A stretch of DNA of 18,788 bases from Cyanobacteria bacterium OH_CBB_238 (GCA_023409995.1 JAEYQN010000004.1:1-18788), one strand, 5' to 3'. Shown: positions 6,717 through 13,930, counted from the stretch's first letter. Numbers and translations: made by a program. Notes: generated by a model from the letters alone, not told the origin.

Positions 6717-8813
6717 ATGACCCAAAACATCCGTATGATAAGTTCCATACAATATAATAAAGATAGTTATAAAAATCAAAAAAGAATGAGTTCTCAGACC
6801 ATTTATTTCTCACTGGGCATTAAGCTACAATAACTACATATCCTTCTATGGGCTTGACATAAAGCCAGCTCAAAGACTAGAAAAATCTGATTATAAAACA
6901 CCAGAATATATAAATGAAATTTCAAAAGCAAGAAGCTTATATGGAGATCAAGAAGTAATAGAATTAGGGATGGGTAATCCCGACATCCTTCCTCCAGAAG
7001 GCGCCAGGAAAACCCTTTAAAAAAACATAGAAGATTTATGGGCTCACCGATATAACTTCCCAAAAGGTGAATGGAGATTTAGAAAAGGAGTATCCGACTG
7101 GTTTAACAAAAGATTTGGAGTCGAACTAAACCCTAGCAGCGAAATTATAATGTCTGCCGGTGCATCTGATGGGGTAGACATGATTTTATCTGCTTACACT
7201 GAGAAGGGGATAAAATTCTGACTCCAAACCCTGGCTATACTGTATATAAAGATCTTATTGCGCGAAATGATTTAGAAGCTATACCATTAAATCTTGAAGA
7301 AAAGAATAATTACTTCCCAGACTTTGACAAAATTAAAGAACAAGATCTAAAAGGCGTCAAGGGAATGATATTGAACTATCCAAACAACCCTATGGGTGTT
7401 TTTGCAACAGAAGAAGACTACAAGAAAGCTGTTGAATTCGCAAAAAAACACAATCTTTTTATAATTCATGATTTTGACAATAGCGAAATTACTCACAGTG
7501 GCGAAAAACCAGTTGGAATTTTAAATGTAGATGGAGCAAAAGATGTTGCATTCGAAGTTCACACACTAAGTAAAGCACATAACATGCCTGGTATGAGGAT
7601 TGGGTTTGTCGCCAGTAACAAATAATTTGTTGATAATTTATTAAAAGCAAAGCTTCTCACCAATAATAGTGTTTATACAGCAATTCAAGCTGCGGCTATA
7701 ACAGCTCTTGAAGATAAAGAAAAGTACATAGACAAAGTAAACAATGAGCATAGATTAAGAAAAAATACAGCTATTAGCAGGTTAAAAGAACTTGGCAGTA
7801 ACACAAACCCTTCAGAAGGAACTTATTATCTTTGGGTTAAAATTCCCGAAGGATTTACTTCCAACGATTTTTTTAAATATGTTTTACATAAAGCTCACGT
7901 TGCATTCACACCAGGCAACATATACGGGCAAAATGGAGATGACCATGTAAGAATAGTTATGTCCGCAAACACAGATGAAATAAATAGGGCATTTGACAAG
8001 ATAAAAAAGGCCGGAATAAGGTTTGATGTGCCAAAATATGAACTTCCCGAAGAAATACAAGAAGAAATAGAAAAATACTCAAAAGGTGACATTTCCCTTA
8101 AACCAAAAACAATAAGGGACTTAGAAGAATATAAAGAAAAATTATACTCTAAACGAGAAATTTTAAAGAAAAAGCTTGAAGATAAACCTATGATTTCTGA
8201 ACAATTTATGCCAAAACCAGAATCAATAGAAAAACTTCCTAGCAATATATTAAAAGACAGACAAAAAGTTTACCTTAAAAATACTAATTCTCTTAAAGTA
8301 TGCTTGGGAGAAACCAGAGAAATTACCCCTTATAGCAGTGACAGCACATATGATAATTTAAGAAGTACTATAAAAAATACTTGGCTCAACAGCGGTTATA
8401 ACGATGGAGAAGTTCTTCAATCATACAAAGATGGGAAATTTTATCCAGATGCAACGTATATAACGCTATCGGCAGACAGGAAATTACAGGGACTAGTAAA
8501 TATTGAAATACAAGATAATGAATTTTGGGTAAGGGATCTAAACTCAGCTCCGTGGAATCAAGGAGAATCACCTCAACTAATGGGCGTGGGTTCAGCACTT
8601 ATGGCAAGAGCAATGAGTTTATGTTTAGAAACAGGAAATAAAAACCTAAAATTAGCACCAAATAATGAAACTAGTTCAGAATTCTATAAAAAAATGGGCT
8701 TTGAGGAAAGTGGTATAAAAGAATTTGGAGGAATAGATTATATAATCTGGAATATTGATGAAGCTGGGATGAAAAAATATCTAGATGAATATGAGAGATT
8801 CCTGAGTAATTAA
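6717..8813 (+). pseudogene. Decayed fusion of DapL-like PLP aminotransferase and GNAT acetyltransferase
   Basis: A purine-rich Shine-Dalgarno precedes ATG 6717 (MTQNIRMISSIQYN...). After a frameshift between about 6780 and 6830 the reading continues as NNYISFYGLDIKPAQRLE and then a fold-type I aminotransferase closest to LL-diaminopimelate aminotransferase: IELGMGNPD, HRYNFPKGEWRFRKG, SAGASDG, TPNPGYTVY, NYPNNPMG, and the PLP-lysine site HTLSKAHNMPGMRIGF. Lesions are TAA at 7018-7020; loss of one G near 7205-7209 (EKGDKIL restored across the shift; premature TGA 7219-7221); and TAA at 7623-7625. After that the frame is open through the aminotransferase C-terminus and, without interruption, a GNAT domain to 8813. 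At the usual D-x-A-Y PLP contact the text reads HDFDNSEI, so the Tyr is also lost. The intact ancestor would be near 700 residues. Confidence 0.85.
7959..8813 (+). CDS. Surviving open 3' part of the fusion, carrying a GNAT N-acetyltransferase domain
   Basis: This 284-codon ORF begins at an internal ATG of the aminotransferase domain (VRIVMSANTDEINRAF) and has no Shine-Dalgarno, so it is probably not an original gene start. Residues about 1-30 are the aminotransferase C-terminus and 30-95 a charged helical linker. From about residue 105 onward lies the GNAT fold, with the acetyl-CoA loop in LMGVGSALMARAM and the C-terminal NETSSEFYKKMGFEESG typical of these acyltransferases. The donor is expected to be acetyl-CoA and the acceptor is unknown. 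Whether the fragment is made as a protein is uncertain. A hairpin terminator follows at 8829-8855. Confidence 0.5.
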   Translation: MSANTDEINRAFDKIKKAGIRFDVPKYELPEEIQEEIEKYSKGDISLKPKTIRDLEEYKEKLYSKREILKKKLEDKPMISEQFMPKPESIEKLPSNILKDRQKVYLKNTNSLKVCLGETREITPYSSDSTYDNLRSTIKNTWLNSGYNDGEVLQSYKDGKFYPDATYITLSADRKLQGLVNIEIQDNEFWVRDLNSAPWNQGESPQLMGVGSALMARAMSLCLETGNKNLKLAPNNETSSEFYKKMGFEESGIKEFGGIDYIIWNIDEAGMKKYLDEYERFLSN

Positions 8814-8828
8814 ACAAATAAAAAATTG

Positions 8829-8855
8829 AACCCTTCTCACAAAAAGAGAAGGGTT
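8829..8855 (+). terminator. Hairpin terminator after the aminotransferase-GNAT locus
   Basis: AACCCTTCTC and GAGAAGGGTT pair over 10 bp around the loop ACAAAAA. The plus-strand tail is T/A-mixed (TTTAAAATAAAA), and an A-run before the stem gives a T-run on the other strand, so it may act in both directions. Confidence 0.6.
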
Positions 8856-8882
8856 TAAAATAAAATACTTTTAAGCTTATTG

Positions 8883-8888
8883 TATAAT
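8883..8888 (+). promoter_or_regulatory. Probable -10 element of the tcdA promoter
   Basis: A consensus TATAAT lies 36 bases before the tcdA ATG and just after the preceding hairpin. No convincing -35 hexamer is seen at 16-18 bp spacing. Confidence 0.4.
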
Positions 8889-8924
8889 ACTAATAGAAAA
8901 AGATAAAAACCAGCAAGGATAAAA

Positions 8925-9692
8925 ATGCTTAATCAATTTTCAAGAACGGAATTAATATTTGGAAGTGAAGCCATGGAAAAGCTCCAAAATACAAGAATAG
9001 CAGTATTTGGAATAGGCGGGGTAGGAAGTTATACAGCAGAAGCATTAGCTAGAAGTGGCGTCCAAACATTAGATTTAATTGATGATGATAAAATTTGCAT
9101 AACAAATATAAATAGACAACTGTTTGCAACCAGAAAAACAGTGGGTAAATACAAAGTAGATGTTGCCAAAGAAAGGCTGCAAGAAATCAATCCTAAAATA
9201 TGTATAAATACTTTTAAAACATTTTATTTGCCAGAGACATCCGATCAGTTCGATTTTTCTCAATATGATTATATAGTAGATGCAATTGACACAGTAAAAG
9301 GCAAAATAGACTTAGTTCTCAAAGCAAAAGAAACAAATACACCAATAATAAGTGCAATGGGAGCTGGCAACAAAATTGACCCAACGGCGTTTAAAGTCAG
9401 CGATATTCACAAAACAAAAGTTTGCCCACTAGCAAGAGTTATGAGACAAGAATTAAAAAAAAGAAAAATTGATAAATTAAAAGTAGTATATTCAGAAGAA
9501 AAAGCAATGAAACCTATTGAAGACATGTCTGTCAGCTGCAAGACTCAATGCGTTTGTCCCCCAGGAACAGTAAGAAAGTGTACCCACAGGAATCAAATAC
9601 CAGGCAGTAATGCTTTTGTTCCACCAATAGTTGGATTAATAATCGCTGGGGAAATCATAAAAGATATTACAAAAATCTCAAATGAAAACTAA
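8925..9692 (+). CDS. tcdA: tRNA threonylcarbamoyladenosine dehydratase (ThiF/MoeB/HesA superfamily)
   Basis: Uses ATP to dehydrate t6A at position 37 of ANN-decoding tRNAs to the cyclic form ct6A. The 255-residue protein has the E1-like nucleotide-binding motif FGIGGVGSYTAEALARSG (28-45), the DDD..TNINRQ region (53-65) that contacts ATP, and the TcdA-specific segment SAMGAGNKIDPT...VCPLARVMRQELKKR (143-180). The C-terminal part reads IPGSNAFVPPIVGLIIAGE, as in the family. Between these lies a Cys-rich insert with C205, C209, C211 and C219, possibly a metal site (inference). AAGGAT provides a Shine-Dalgarno four bases before the ATG. The gene converges on the GT2 gene with only four bases between the stops and no visible terminator. 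Confidence 0.93.
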   Translation: MLNQFSRTELIFGSEAMEKLQNTRIAVFGIGGVGSYTAEALARSGVQTLDLIDDDKICITNINRQLFATRKTVGKYKVDVAKERLQEINPKICINTFKTFYLPETSDQFDFSQYDYIVDAIDTVKGKIDLVLKAKETNTPIISAMGAGNKIDPTAFKVSDIHKTKVCPLARVMRQELKKRKIDKLKVVYSEEKAMKPIEDMSVSCKTQCVCPPGTVRKCTHRNQIPGSNAFVPPIVGLIIAGEIIKDITKISNEN

Positions 9693-9696
9693 TAGG

Positions 9697-10644
9697 TTAA
9701 TGATCAATTAATTGATACTGGTCCCTAAAACGACTGTATTCATCATAGTTTCTAAAATATGGAAAAGTGTTATCACATTTTTTAATAATATTTTTATCTA
9801 CAGATTTTAAGATATCATTTATAATGCGTTTTTTATTTGCAAATAGTGTTGATCTAAAGTTATAAAGCAGTTTTTCATCATGGGTCAAAAACTTTTTATA
9901 TATAAAAAAGTGCAAGTCTTTAAGATCATGTTTTGCAGAATATCTCAAAACATCAATAATTCCCTTAAAATGATCAGATAGTTTTTTGTTTGAAGAAAGC
10001 CAATTTTGATTTTGTCCTTCCCTATGAATATATGTTACTATGTCTGCTGCATAATAAATCTTAGCAGTATTCAAAGCCCTTAAAAACCAAGGTGGGTCTT
10101 GATACCTTCTATAATTAGGAAAATAAATGTTATTTTCTTTTATAAATTTTCTTTCATATATAAAACACCAATAGCCCCAACATATTTGATAATCTTTGAA
10201 GTGAGCAACTTGATTTTTAAATAAATTTTCATAATTTTTGAAAAACCAAAAGGGAGGCTCCAAACCAGATTTATTTTCAAATAAAGCTTTTCCTCCTACA
10301 ATTTTAAGACCCGTTTTTTCTGCAATAGAATATAGGTTTTCCAAGACCAAAGGATCAGGATAATAATCATCCGAATCCATAAAAGCTATATACTCTCCTG
10401 TTGAGTGTTTTATTGCAAGATTTCTAGCTGATCCAGCACCTTTATTTTTTTGCCTCAATAATTTTATTCTGCAATCCGTCTCAATTACACGCTCAAAATA
10501 TTTTTCAAGATTATCTGAAGTCCCATCTAACACACAAATGATTTCTATATCTATTAATGTTTGTGCCTGAATTGATTCAATAGCAACTTTTAAATGCGTC
10601 ACATTTTCTTTGTATATAGGCACTATAATAGATATTTTTGGCAT
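9697..10644 (-). CDS. Family 2 glycosyltransferase (GT-A fold)
   Basis: Transfers a sugar from a nucleotide-sugar donor to an unidentified acceptor, probably a surface glycan, at the cytoplasmic side. The 315-residue protein begins with the classical GT2 strand ISIIVPIYKE (4-13), then VLDGTSDN (38-45), GAGSARNLAIKHSTGEYIAFMDSDDYY with the DxD-type metal/nucleotide motif at 90-93, and an acidic catalytic-type site in RYQDPPWFLRAL. The C-terminal 90 residues are basic and helical, without clear transmembrane helices. It is the second gene of a minus-strand unit, 72 bases after the radical SAM gene, and faces tcdA. Sugar and acceptor cannot be predicted. Confidence 0.9.
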   Translation of the reverse strand: MPKISIIVPIYKENVTHLKVAIESIQAQTLIDIEIICVLDGTSDNLEKYFERVIETDCRIKLLRQKNKGAGSARNLAIKHSTGEYIAFMDSDDYYPDPLVLENLYSIAEKTGLKIVGGKALFENKSGLEPPFWFFKNYENLFKNQVAHFKDYQICWGYWCFIYERKFIKENNIYFPNYRRYQDPPWFLRALNTAKIYYAADIVTYIHREGQNQNWLSSNKKLSDHFKGIIDVLRYSAKHDLKDLHFFIYKKFLTHDEKLLYNFRSTLFANKKRIINDILKSVDKNIIKKCDNTFPYFRNYDEYSRFRDQYQLIDH

Positions 10645-10716
10645 CTAATTCACTTAAAAAATTAACTACTTATCTAGTCTATACAATCTTGCCATCAAAC
10701 TCAAGTCATTAAGCCC

Positions 10717-11766
10717 TTATTTTATTAGCCTTCTTATATTAACCGCAAAATAAGAACTATGATCTTTAACTTTTTTTACATTTAGGGAGTTCACAAAGTC
10801 ATAATGTCTAGGGTGCTCAGGATCAATAATATCTAATGGTTCTCCCTCACAGCTTAATAAATTATCACCCCAGCTTATACAGCCCCAGAAAAGTGCACGA
10901 GCACTATATTTCTCAGCAAAATCAATAAACAAAGGTATCTCCTTGTAATTTTGGGAAGATACAACAAAAGCAAAAAAAAGATTTTTAACGAGCCCTTTTT
11001 CTTTCATTTCTTTAAGCCACTCAATATTCTCAATTACTTTAGAAAAGTTTCCATTTTTAACAATTTTATTATAAGTCTCTTCTGTAGCCGCATGAATTGA
11101 AACCATTACTCTTGATAATTTTTCAGTAATGCCAATTTCATCACAGTTGGCTTTATTACACAAAATCCCATTTGTTATAAGGTTGAATTTCAAACTTGGG
11201 TACATTTCTGCAGCAGACTTCATTAAAAGCCGAGTATTTCTACTGGCAAAAGGATCACAAGTAGTACTAAGCGTAAGTTCATCAGCACTTTTTAATATTG
11301 GCAAATATATTTCATCAATTTTTTTATTAAATAAAGGTAAATCATCATTACTAATTCTAGATATAGTTGAGCGGCACATAATGCAGTTGACATTACACTC
11401 TGCATCAGCACCAATACAGACCATTTTGGGGTAGGAATCCTGTCGGACTTTATTTTTTATGCCAATTGTTGGTATAAGGCGCAAATTATAATTTGAACGA
11501 GAAATGCAAAAAGGAACCTTACAAAAAGGATACTCTCCTTTTAATATTCTTTTCCTAATCTCCATAGCTGTTTTAGAGTTCCAGATTTCTTCAAAAGATT
11601 GCTTATTTAAGTCACCAATTTCGGCTTCCTTTGTCATCATACAATCAGGGCACAAAAAAACTCTTCCATCAGGATAAATGTAAACCTGAGAAAATGCACC
11701 TGGGCAAACAAATTTCTTCTTAAATATTTTACTTAAAAAACTCAAACTAAAAATACCTACTAACAT
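10717..11766 (-). CDS. Radical SAM protein with N-terminal SPASM-like cysteine region
   Basis: The radical SAM cluster motif is CNVNCIMC (C124, C128, C131; CX3CX2C), followed by barrel features including LITNGILCN and VMVSIHAATEETY. Ahead of it, residues 21-87 look like a SPASM region, with CPGAFSQVYIYPDG, then FLCPDC (C39, C42), the typical GDLNKQSFEEIWNS, and C82 and C87. SPASM regions usually follow the SAM barrel, so the order is reversed here. It should bind one SAM-cleaving 4Fe-4S cluster and perhaps an auxiliary one; the substrate is unknown. Start: ATG 11766 has no Shine-Dalgarno and lies in a palindrome, and an internal TTG at codon 8 is an alternative. The GT2 gene follows and the GT8 gene diverges, suggesting glycan or envelope modification. 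Confidence 0.88.
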   Translation of the reverse strand: MLVGIFSLSFLSKIFKKKFVCPGAFSQVYIYPDGRVFLCPDCMMTKEAEIGDLNKQSFEEIWNSKTAMEIRKRILKGEYPFCKVPFCISRSNYNLRLIPTIGIKNKVRQDSYPKMVCIGADAECNVNCIMCRSTISRISNDDLPLFNKKIDEIYLPILKSADELTLSTTCDPFASRNTRLLMKSAAEMYPSLKFNLITNGILCNKANCDEIGITEKLSRVMVSIHAATEETYNKIVKNGNFSKVIENIEWLKEMKEKGLVKNLFFAFVVSSQNYKEIPLFIDFAEKYSARALFWGCISWGDNLLSCEGEPLDIIDPEHPRHYDFVNSLNVKKVKDHSSYFAVNIRRLIK

Positions 11767-11778
11767 TAATTATGTTAG
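11760..11778. repeat. Palindrome over the radical SAM start codon
   Basis: CTAACAT and ATGTTAG form a perfect 7-bp inverted repeat with a 5-base spacer; the left arm includes the start codon of the minus-strand radical SAM gene. It could be an operator or a translation-masking hairpin, or chance in AT-rich DNA. Confidence 0.35.
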
Positions 11779-11832
11779 CATTCGCCACATACGGAGTCAA
11801 ATTAGAAAATAACTACTCAACTTGTAAATCTA

Positions 11833-11862
11833 TTTTCAAAACAACAACTTATCTTGTATAAT
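11833..11862 (+). promoter_or_regulatory. Candidate sigma70 promoter of the GT8 gene
   Basis: A consensus -10 TATAAT at 11857-11862 has a weak -35 (TTTTCA, 11833-11838) at 18-bp spacing. Transcription would start near 11869, downstream of the TTG at 11854 that opens the longest reading frame; this argues for translation from ATG 11917. Confidence 0.45.
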
Positions 11863-11906
11863 AGTGCCTACAGAACACACTCAATGGCAATAGTTATTGC
11901 CAGAAT

Positions 11907-11910
11907 AGGA
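11907..11910 (+). promoter_or_regulatory. Shine-Dalgarno that sets the GT8 start
   Basis: AGGA lies six bases before ATG 11917. The family consensus begins within a few residues of this Met (DICFSADDN), so 11917 is preferred over TTG 11854 and ATG 11884. Confidence 0.65.
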
Positions 11911-11916
11911 TCAGAT

Positions 11917-13401
11917 ATGACACTACTAGATATATGCTTTAGTGCGGATGATAATTGTTCAGAACAGCTTGCGGTTTCAATAGCATCTATACTTGAAACC
12001 ACTTATTCCGAGAACAAACACAATATATATATTTTAGATGGCGGAATTTCTGACAAAAATAAAACCAGAATAAAAAAATTGGTAAAAAATCACCATAGTA
12101 ATATTGAATTTATTTCAGTAAATTCTAGCGATTTTGATACCTGCCCAATGTTGAAAGATGAAAATCCCAAGTATTCAAGTTACCACGTAACAAAACCCAC
12201 CTATTTTAGATTTAAACTCCCCACATATTTACCATTAATTGAAAAAGTTTTATATCTGGATTGTGATATCATTGCAATGAATTCTTTATCTGACCTTTAT
12301 AACACAGACATTCAAGACTATTATACAGCAATGATTCCTGACATTGATAGTAGTCAAGAAAGTGAAAGACTACAACTAGCAGAATATTTTAATGCCGGTG
12401 TAATGTTAATCAATTTAAAAAAATGGCGAGAAGAAAATATTCAGGATAAATTATTTGGATTTGCAAATGAGAATAGAAGTATAATCCTGTGGCAAGACCA
12501 AGATGTATTTAATTTAGTGTTTAAAAACAATATAAAGCCTCTTCCACACAAATGGAATTATCAAATTGATCATGATCAAAAACATAAACAAGTCTTACAA
12601 AAAGATACCGAAATTAACATTCTTCATTTCGCCGGCAGATTTAAACCCTGGCTAAACTATAATGGATGTAAAGACTTCGAAGCATATTACTACTATTTAT
12701 ACAAAATAAATTGGTTAGACAATATGCATAAATATAAGTCTGATTTTGTATCATATATTTTAAAACAAGAAATATATAAAGGAAAAATAGCAGAAGAAAT
12801 AAATAAAATTTATGAACATATCGATAACAAAAAAGAAGAGTTATCCGAAGAAATAAACAAAATATATGCCTATATTAATTCAAAAAACAAAGATTTATTA
12901 GCAAACCTTGAAATCAAATCATCTGAAACTAATGATCGATATTTTAATGAGCAAAAAAAAGTATATGAATTTATTAATTCTCAATATAAAGATTTCCTAG
13001 GGCATTTTGAAATTAAATCTGCAGAAGCTGACAAAAAATACTTTGACGAGCAAAAAAAAGTATATGAATTTATTAACTCTCAATATAAAGATTTCTTGGG
13101 ACATTTTGAAATTAAATCTGCAGAAGCTGACAAAAAATACTTCAGTGAGCAAGAGAAAATATATGAGTATGTTAATTATCAATATCAAGATTTACAAAAT
13201 CTTTCAAATATGAAATTTTCTGATCTTGATAATACATACTACGGAGAACAAACAAAAATATATGAATATATTAATGAGCGCATTGGAGCAATTTCGCAAC
13301 AATATGAATCAAAAATTGAAAATTATGAAAACAGATTAGGAACAATAATGCAGGAACTACAAGAATTAAAACAACAAACGAAAAAGCCCAAGTCTGAGTG
13401 A
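11917..13401 (+). CDS. Family 8 glycosyltransferase with C-terminal 33-residue repeat array
   Basis: Residues 1-270 are a complete GT8 (LPS galactosyl/glucosyltransferase-type) domain, which uses a UDP- or similar sugar with retention of configuration: DICFSADDNCSEQLAVSIAS (5-24), the metal-binding DxD in YLDCDIIA (D115-C-D117), FNAGVMLINLKKW (158-170), WQDQDVFN (192-199), and HFAGRFKPW (237-245, the HxxGxxKPW motif). From residue 292 a repeat array follows: an 18-residue unit, then five 33-residue units whose glutamates align at 312, 345, 378, 411 and 444, with core KVYEFINSQYKDFLG. It ends in a Glu/Gln/Lys-rich helical tail. The array is probably an extended coiled coil for oligomerisation or anchoring (inference). 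Translated from ATG 11917 (494 residues); divergent from the radical SAM-GT2 pair. Confidence 0.92.
   Translation: MTLLDICFSADDNCSEQLAVSIASILETTYSENKHNIYILDGGISDKNKTRIKKLVKNHHSNIEFISVNSSDFDTCPMLKDENPKYSSYHVTKPTYFRFKLPTYLPLIEKVLYLDCDIIAMNSLSDLYNTDIQDYYTAMIPDIDSSQESERLQLAEYFNAGVMLINLKKWREENIQDKLFGFANENRSIILWQDQDVFNLVFKNNIKPLPHKWNYQIDHDQKHKQVLQKDTEINILHFAGRFKPWLNYNGCKDFEAYYYYLYKINWLDNMHKYKSDFVSYILKQEIYKGKIAEEINKIYEHIDNKKEELSEEINKIYAYINSKNKDLLANLEIKSSETNDRYFNEQKKVYEFINSQYKDFLGHFEIKSAEADKKYFDEQKKVYEFINSQYKDFLGHFEIKSAEADKKYFSEQEKIYEYVNYQYQDLQNLSNMKFSDLDNTYYGEQTKIYEYINERIGAISQQYESKIENYENRLGTIMQELQELKQQTKKPKSE
12850..13344 (+). repeat. Tandem 99-bp repeats inside the GT8 gene
   Basis: Five in-frame units start at 12850, 12949, 13048, 13147 and 13246, exactly 99 bp apart, and a partial copy begins 54 bp earlier at 12796. 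The second and third units are nearly identical at the DNA level, including silent positions, pointing to recent duplication; the outer units are diverged. Confidence 0.92.
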
Positions 13402-13434
13402 CCTTTAATAAAAGAAAATCATATCTTAAATGAC

Positions 13435-13755
13435 CTATACGGTACTTAAAAATTCAGTAAGTTTATACAAACAAGCTAACTCTTTTTTATCAATTCTAAC
13501 TATATTTTCGATAACTTTCTCTCTGATCTCTTCCACAGTCGCAACGGTTTCAAAGTCAAAAAAGGCTTTCAGCTTAACATTTAAAACTGCCGCTATCTTT
13601 TCTAAAGTGAGCAAAGAAGGAAAGTGACGACCGCTTTCTATAGAACTGAGAGAACCTGTTTCTATCCCGATTAATTCAGCCAATTGCTCTTGCGTCAACT
13701 TATTTGATTTTCTGATTTCTTTAATTCTAGATCCTAAAAGTTTTTTATTTTCCAT
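13435..13755 (-). CDS. XRE-family helix-turn-helix transcriptional regulator
   Basis: The 106-residue protein is a small Cro/CI-type regulator. Residues about 8-62 are the HTH_3 domain: RIKEIRKSNKLTQEQLAELI, then IETGSLSSIESGRHFPSLL with the SxxSxxExGxxxPS signature, then TLEKIAAVLNVKLKAFF. The remaining 40 residues (EEIREKVIENIVRI...) are helical and may dimerise. AGGGG lies five bases before ATG 13755. It is transcribed away from cheW across a 188-bp gap that holds GTAGTAA direct repeats, one overlapping its own putative -35, so self-regulation is plausible. It converges on the GT8 gene. The targets are unknown. Confidence 0.9.
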   Translation of the reverse strand: MENKKLLGSRIKEIRKSNKLTQEQLAELIGIETGSLSSIESGRHFPSLLTLEKIAAVLNVKLKAFFDFETVATVEEIREKVIENIVRIDKKELACLYKLTEFLSTV

Positions 13756-13771
13756 ACATTCCCCTACAAAT

Positions 13772-13800
13772 ATATTATTACACTTTTTTGTATGTAGTAA
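13772..13800 (-). promoter_or_regulatory. Candidate promoter of the XRE regulator gene
   Basis: Reading on the minus strand, TTACTA (13800-13795) and TAATAT (13777-13772) are separated by 17 bp. The -35 half coincides with one GTAGTAA repeat copy. Confidence 0.4.
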
Positions 13801-13861
13801 GTATTTTTAATCCATAGAATCTCCTCAAACTGCGTAATTAAATCGTAGTAATATTTGATAA
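13794..13861. repeat. Pair of GTAGTAA-type direct repeats, candidate operator sites
   Basis: GTAGTAAGTATTTTTAAT starts at 13794 and GTAGTAATATTTGATAA at 13845, 51 bp apart. The first overlaps the putative XRE -35, and the second runs into the cheW -35 (13855-13860). Binding by the adjacent XRE regulator is an inference. Confidence 0.35.
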
Positions 13862-13883
13862 AATTGTAGTTTTGTGATAAAAT
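13855..13883 (+). promoter_or_regulatory. Sigma70-type promoter of cheW-receptor operon
   Basis: TTGATA (13855-13860) and TAAAAT (13878-13883) are separated by exactly 17 bp, and TGA directly before the -10 forms an extended -10. This is the best promoter match I see in the window. The expected start near 13890 leaves a leader of about 55 bases before TTG 13944. Confidence 0.65.
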
Positions 13884-13930
13884 CCGATTTAGAGACATAG
13901 TTTGCTGTTTGGAATATGTTTTAAAAGCGT

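Noticed and set aside
7365..7625. 86-codon ORF as a separate small gene
   Set aside because: It is the middle of the aminotransferase domain, including the PLP-lysine motif, bounded by a frameshift upstream and a premature TAA downstream.
7018..7625. TAA recoding as an amino acid
   Set aside because: Intact genes here (ilvA, ridA, birA, tcdA and others) end in TAA, and the same locus also has frameshifts, so decay is the simpler reading.
11854..11916. GT8 start at TTG 11854
   Set aside because: That codon overlaps the TATAAT promoter element, and the added residues are not part of the GT8 fold.
12796..13344. CRISPR-like or intergenic repeat array
   Set aside because: Units are contiguous, exactly 99 bp, in frame and coding, with no spacers.
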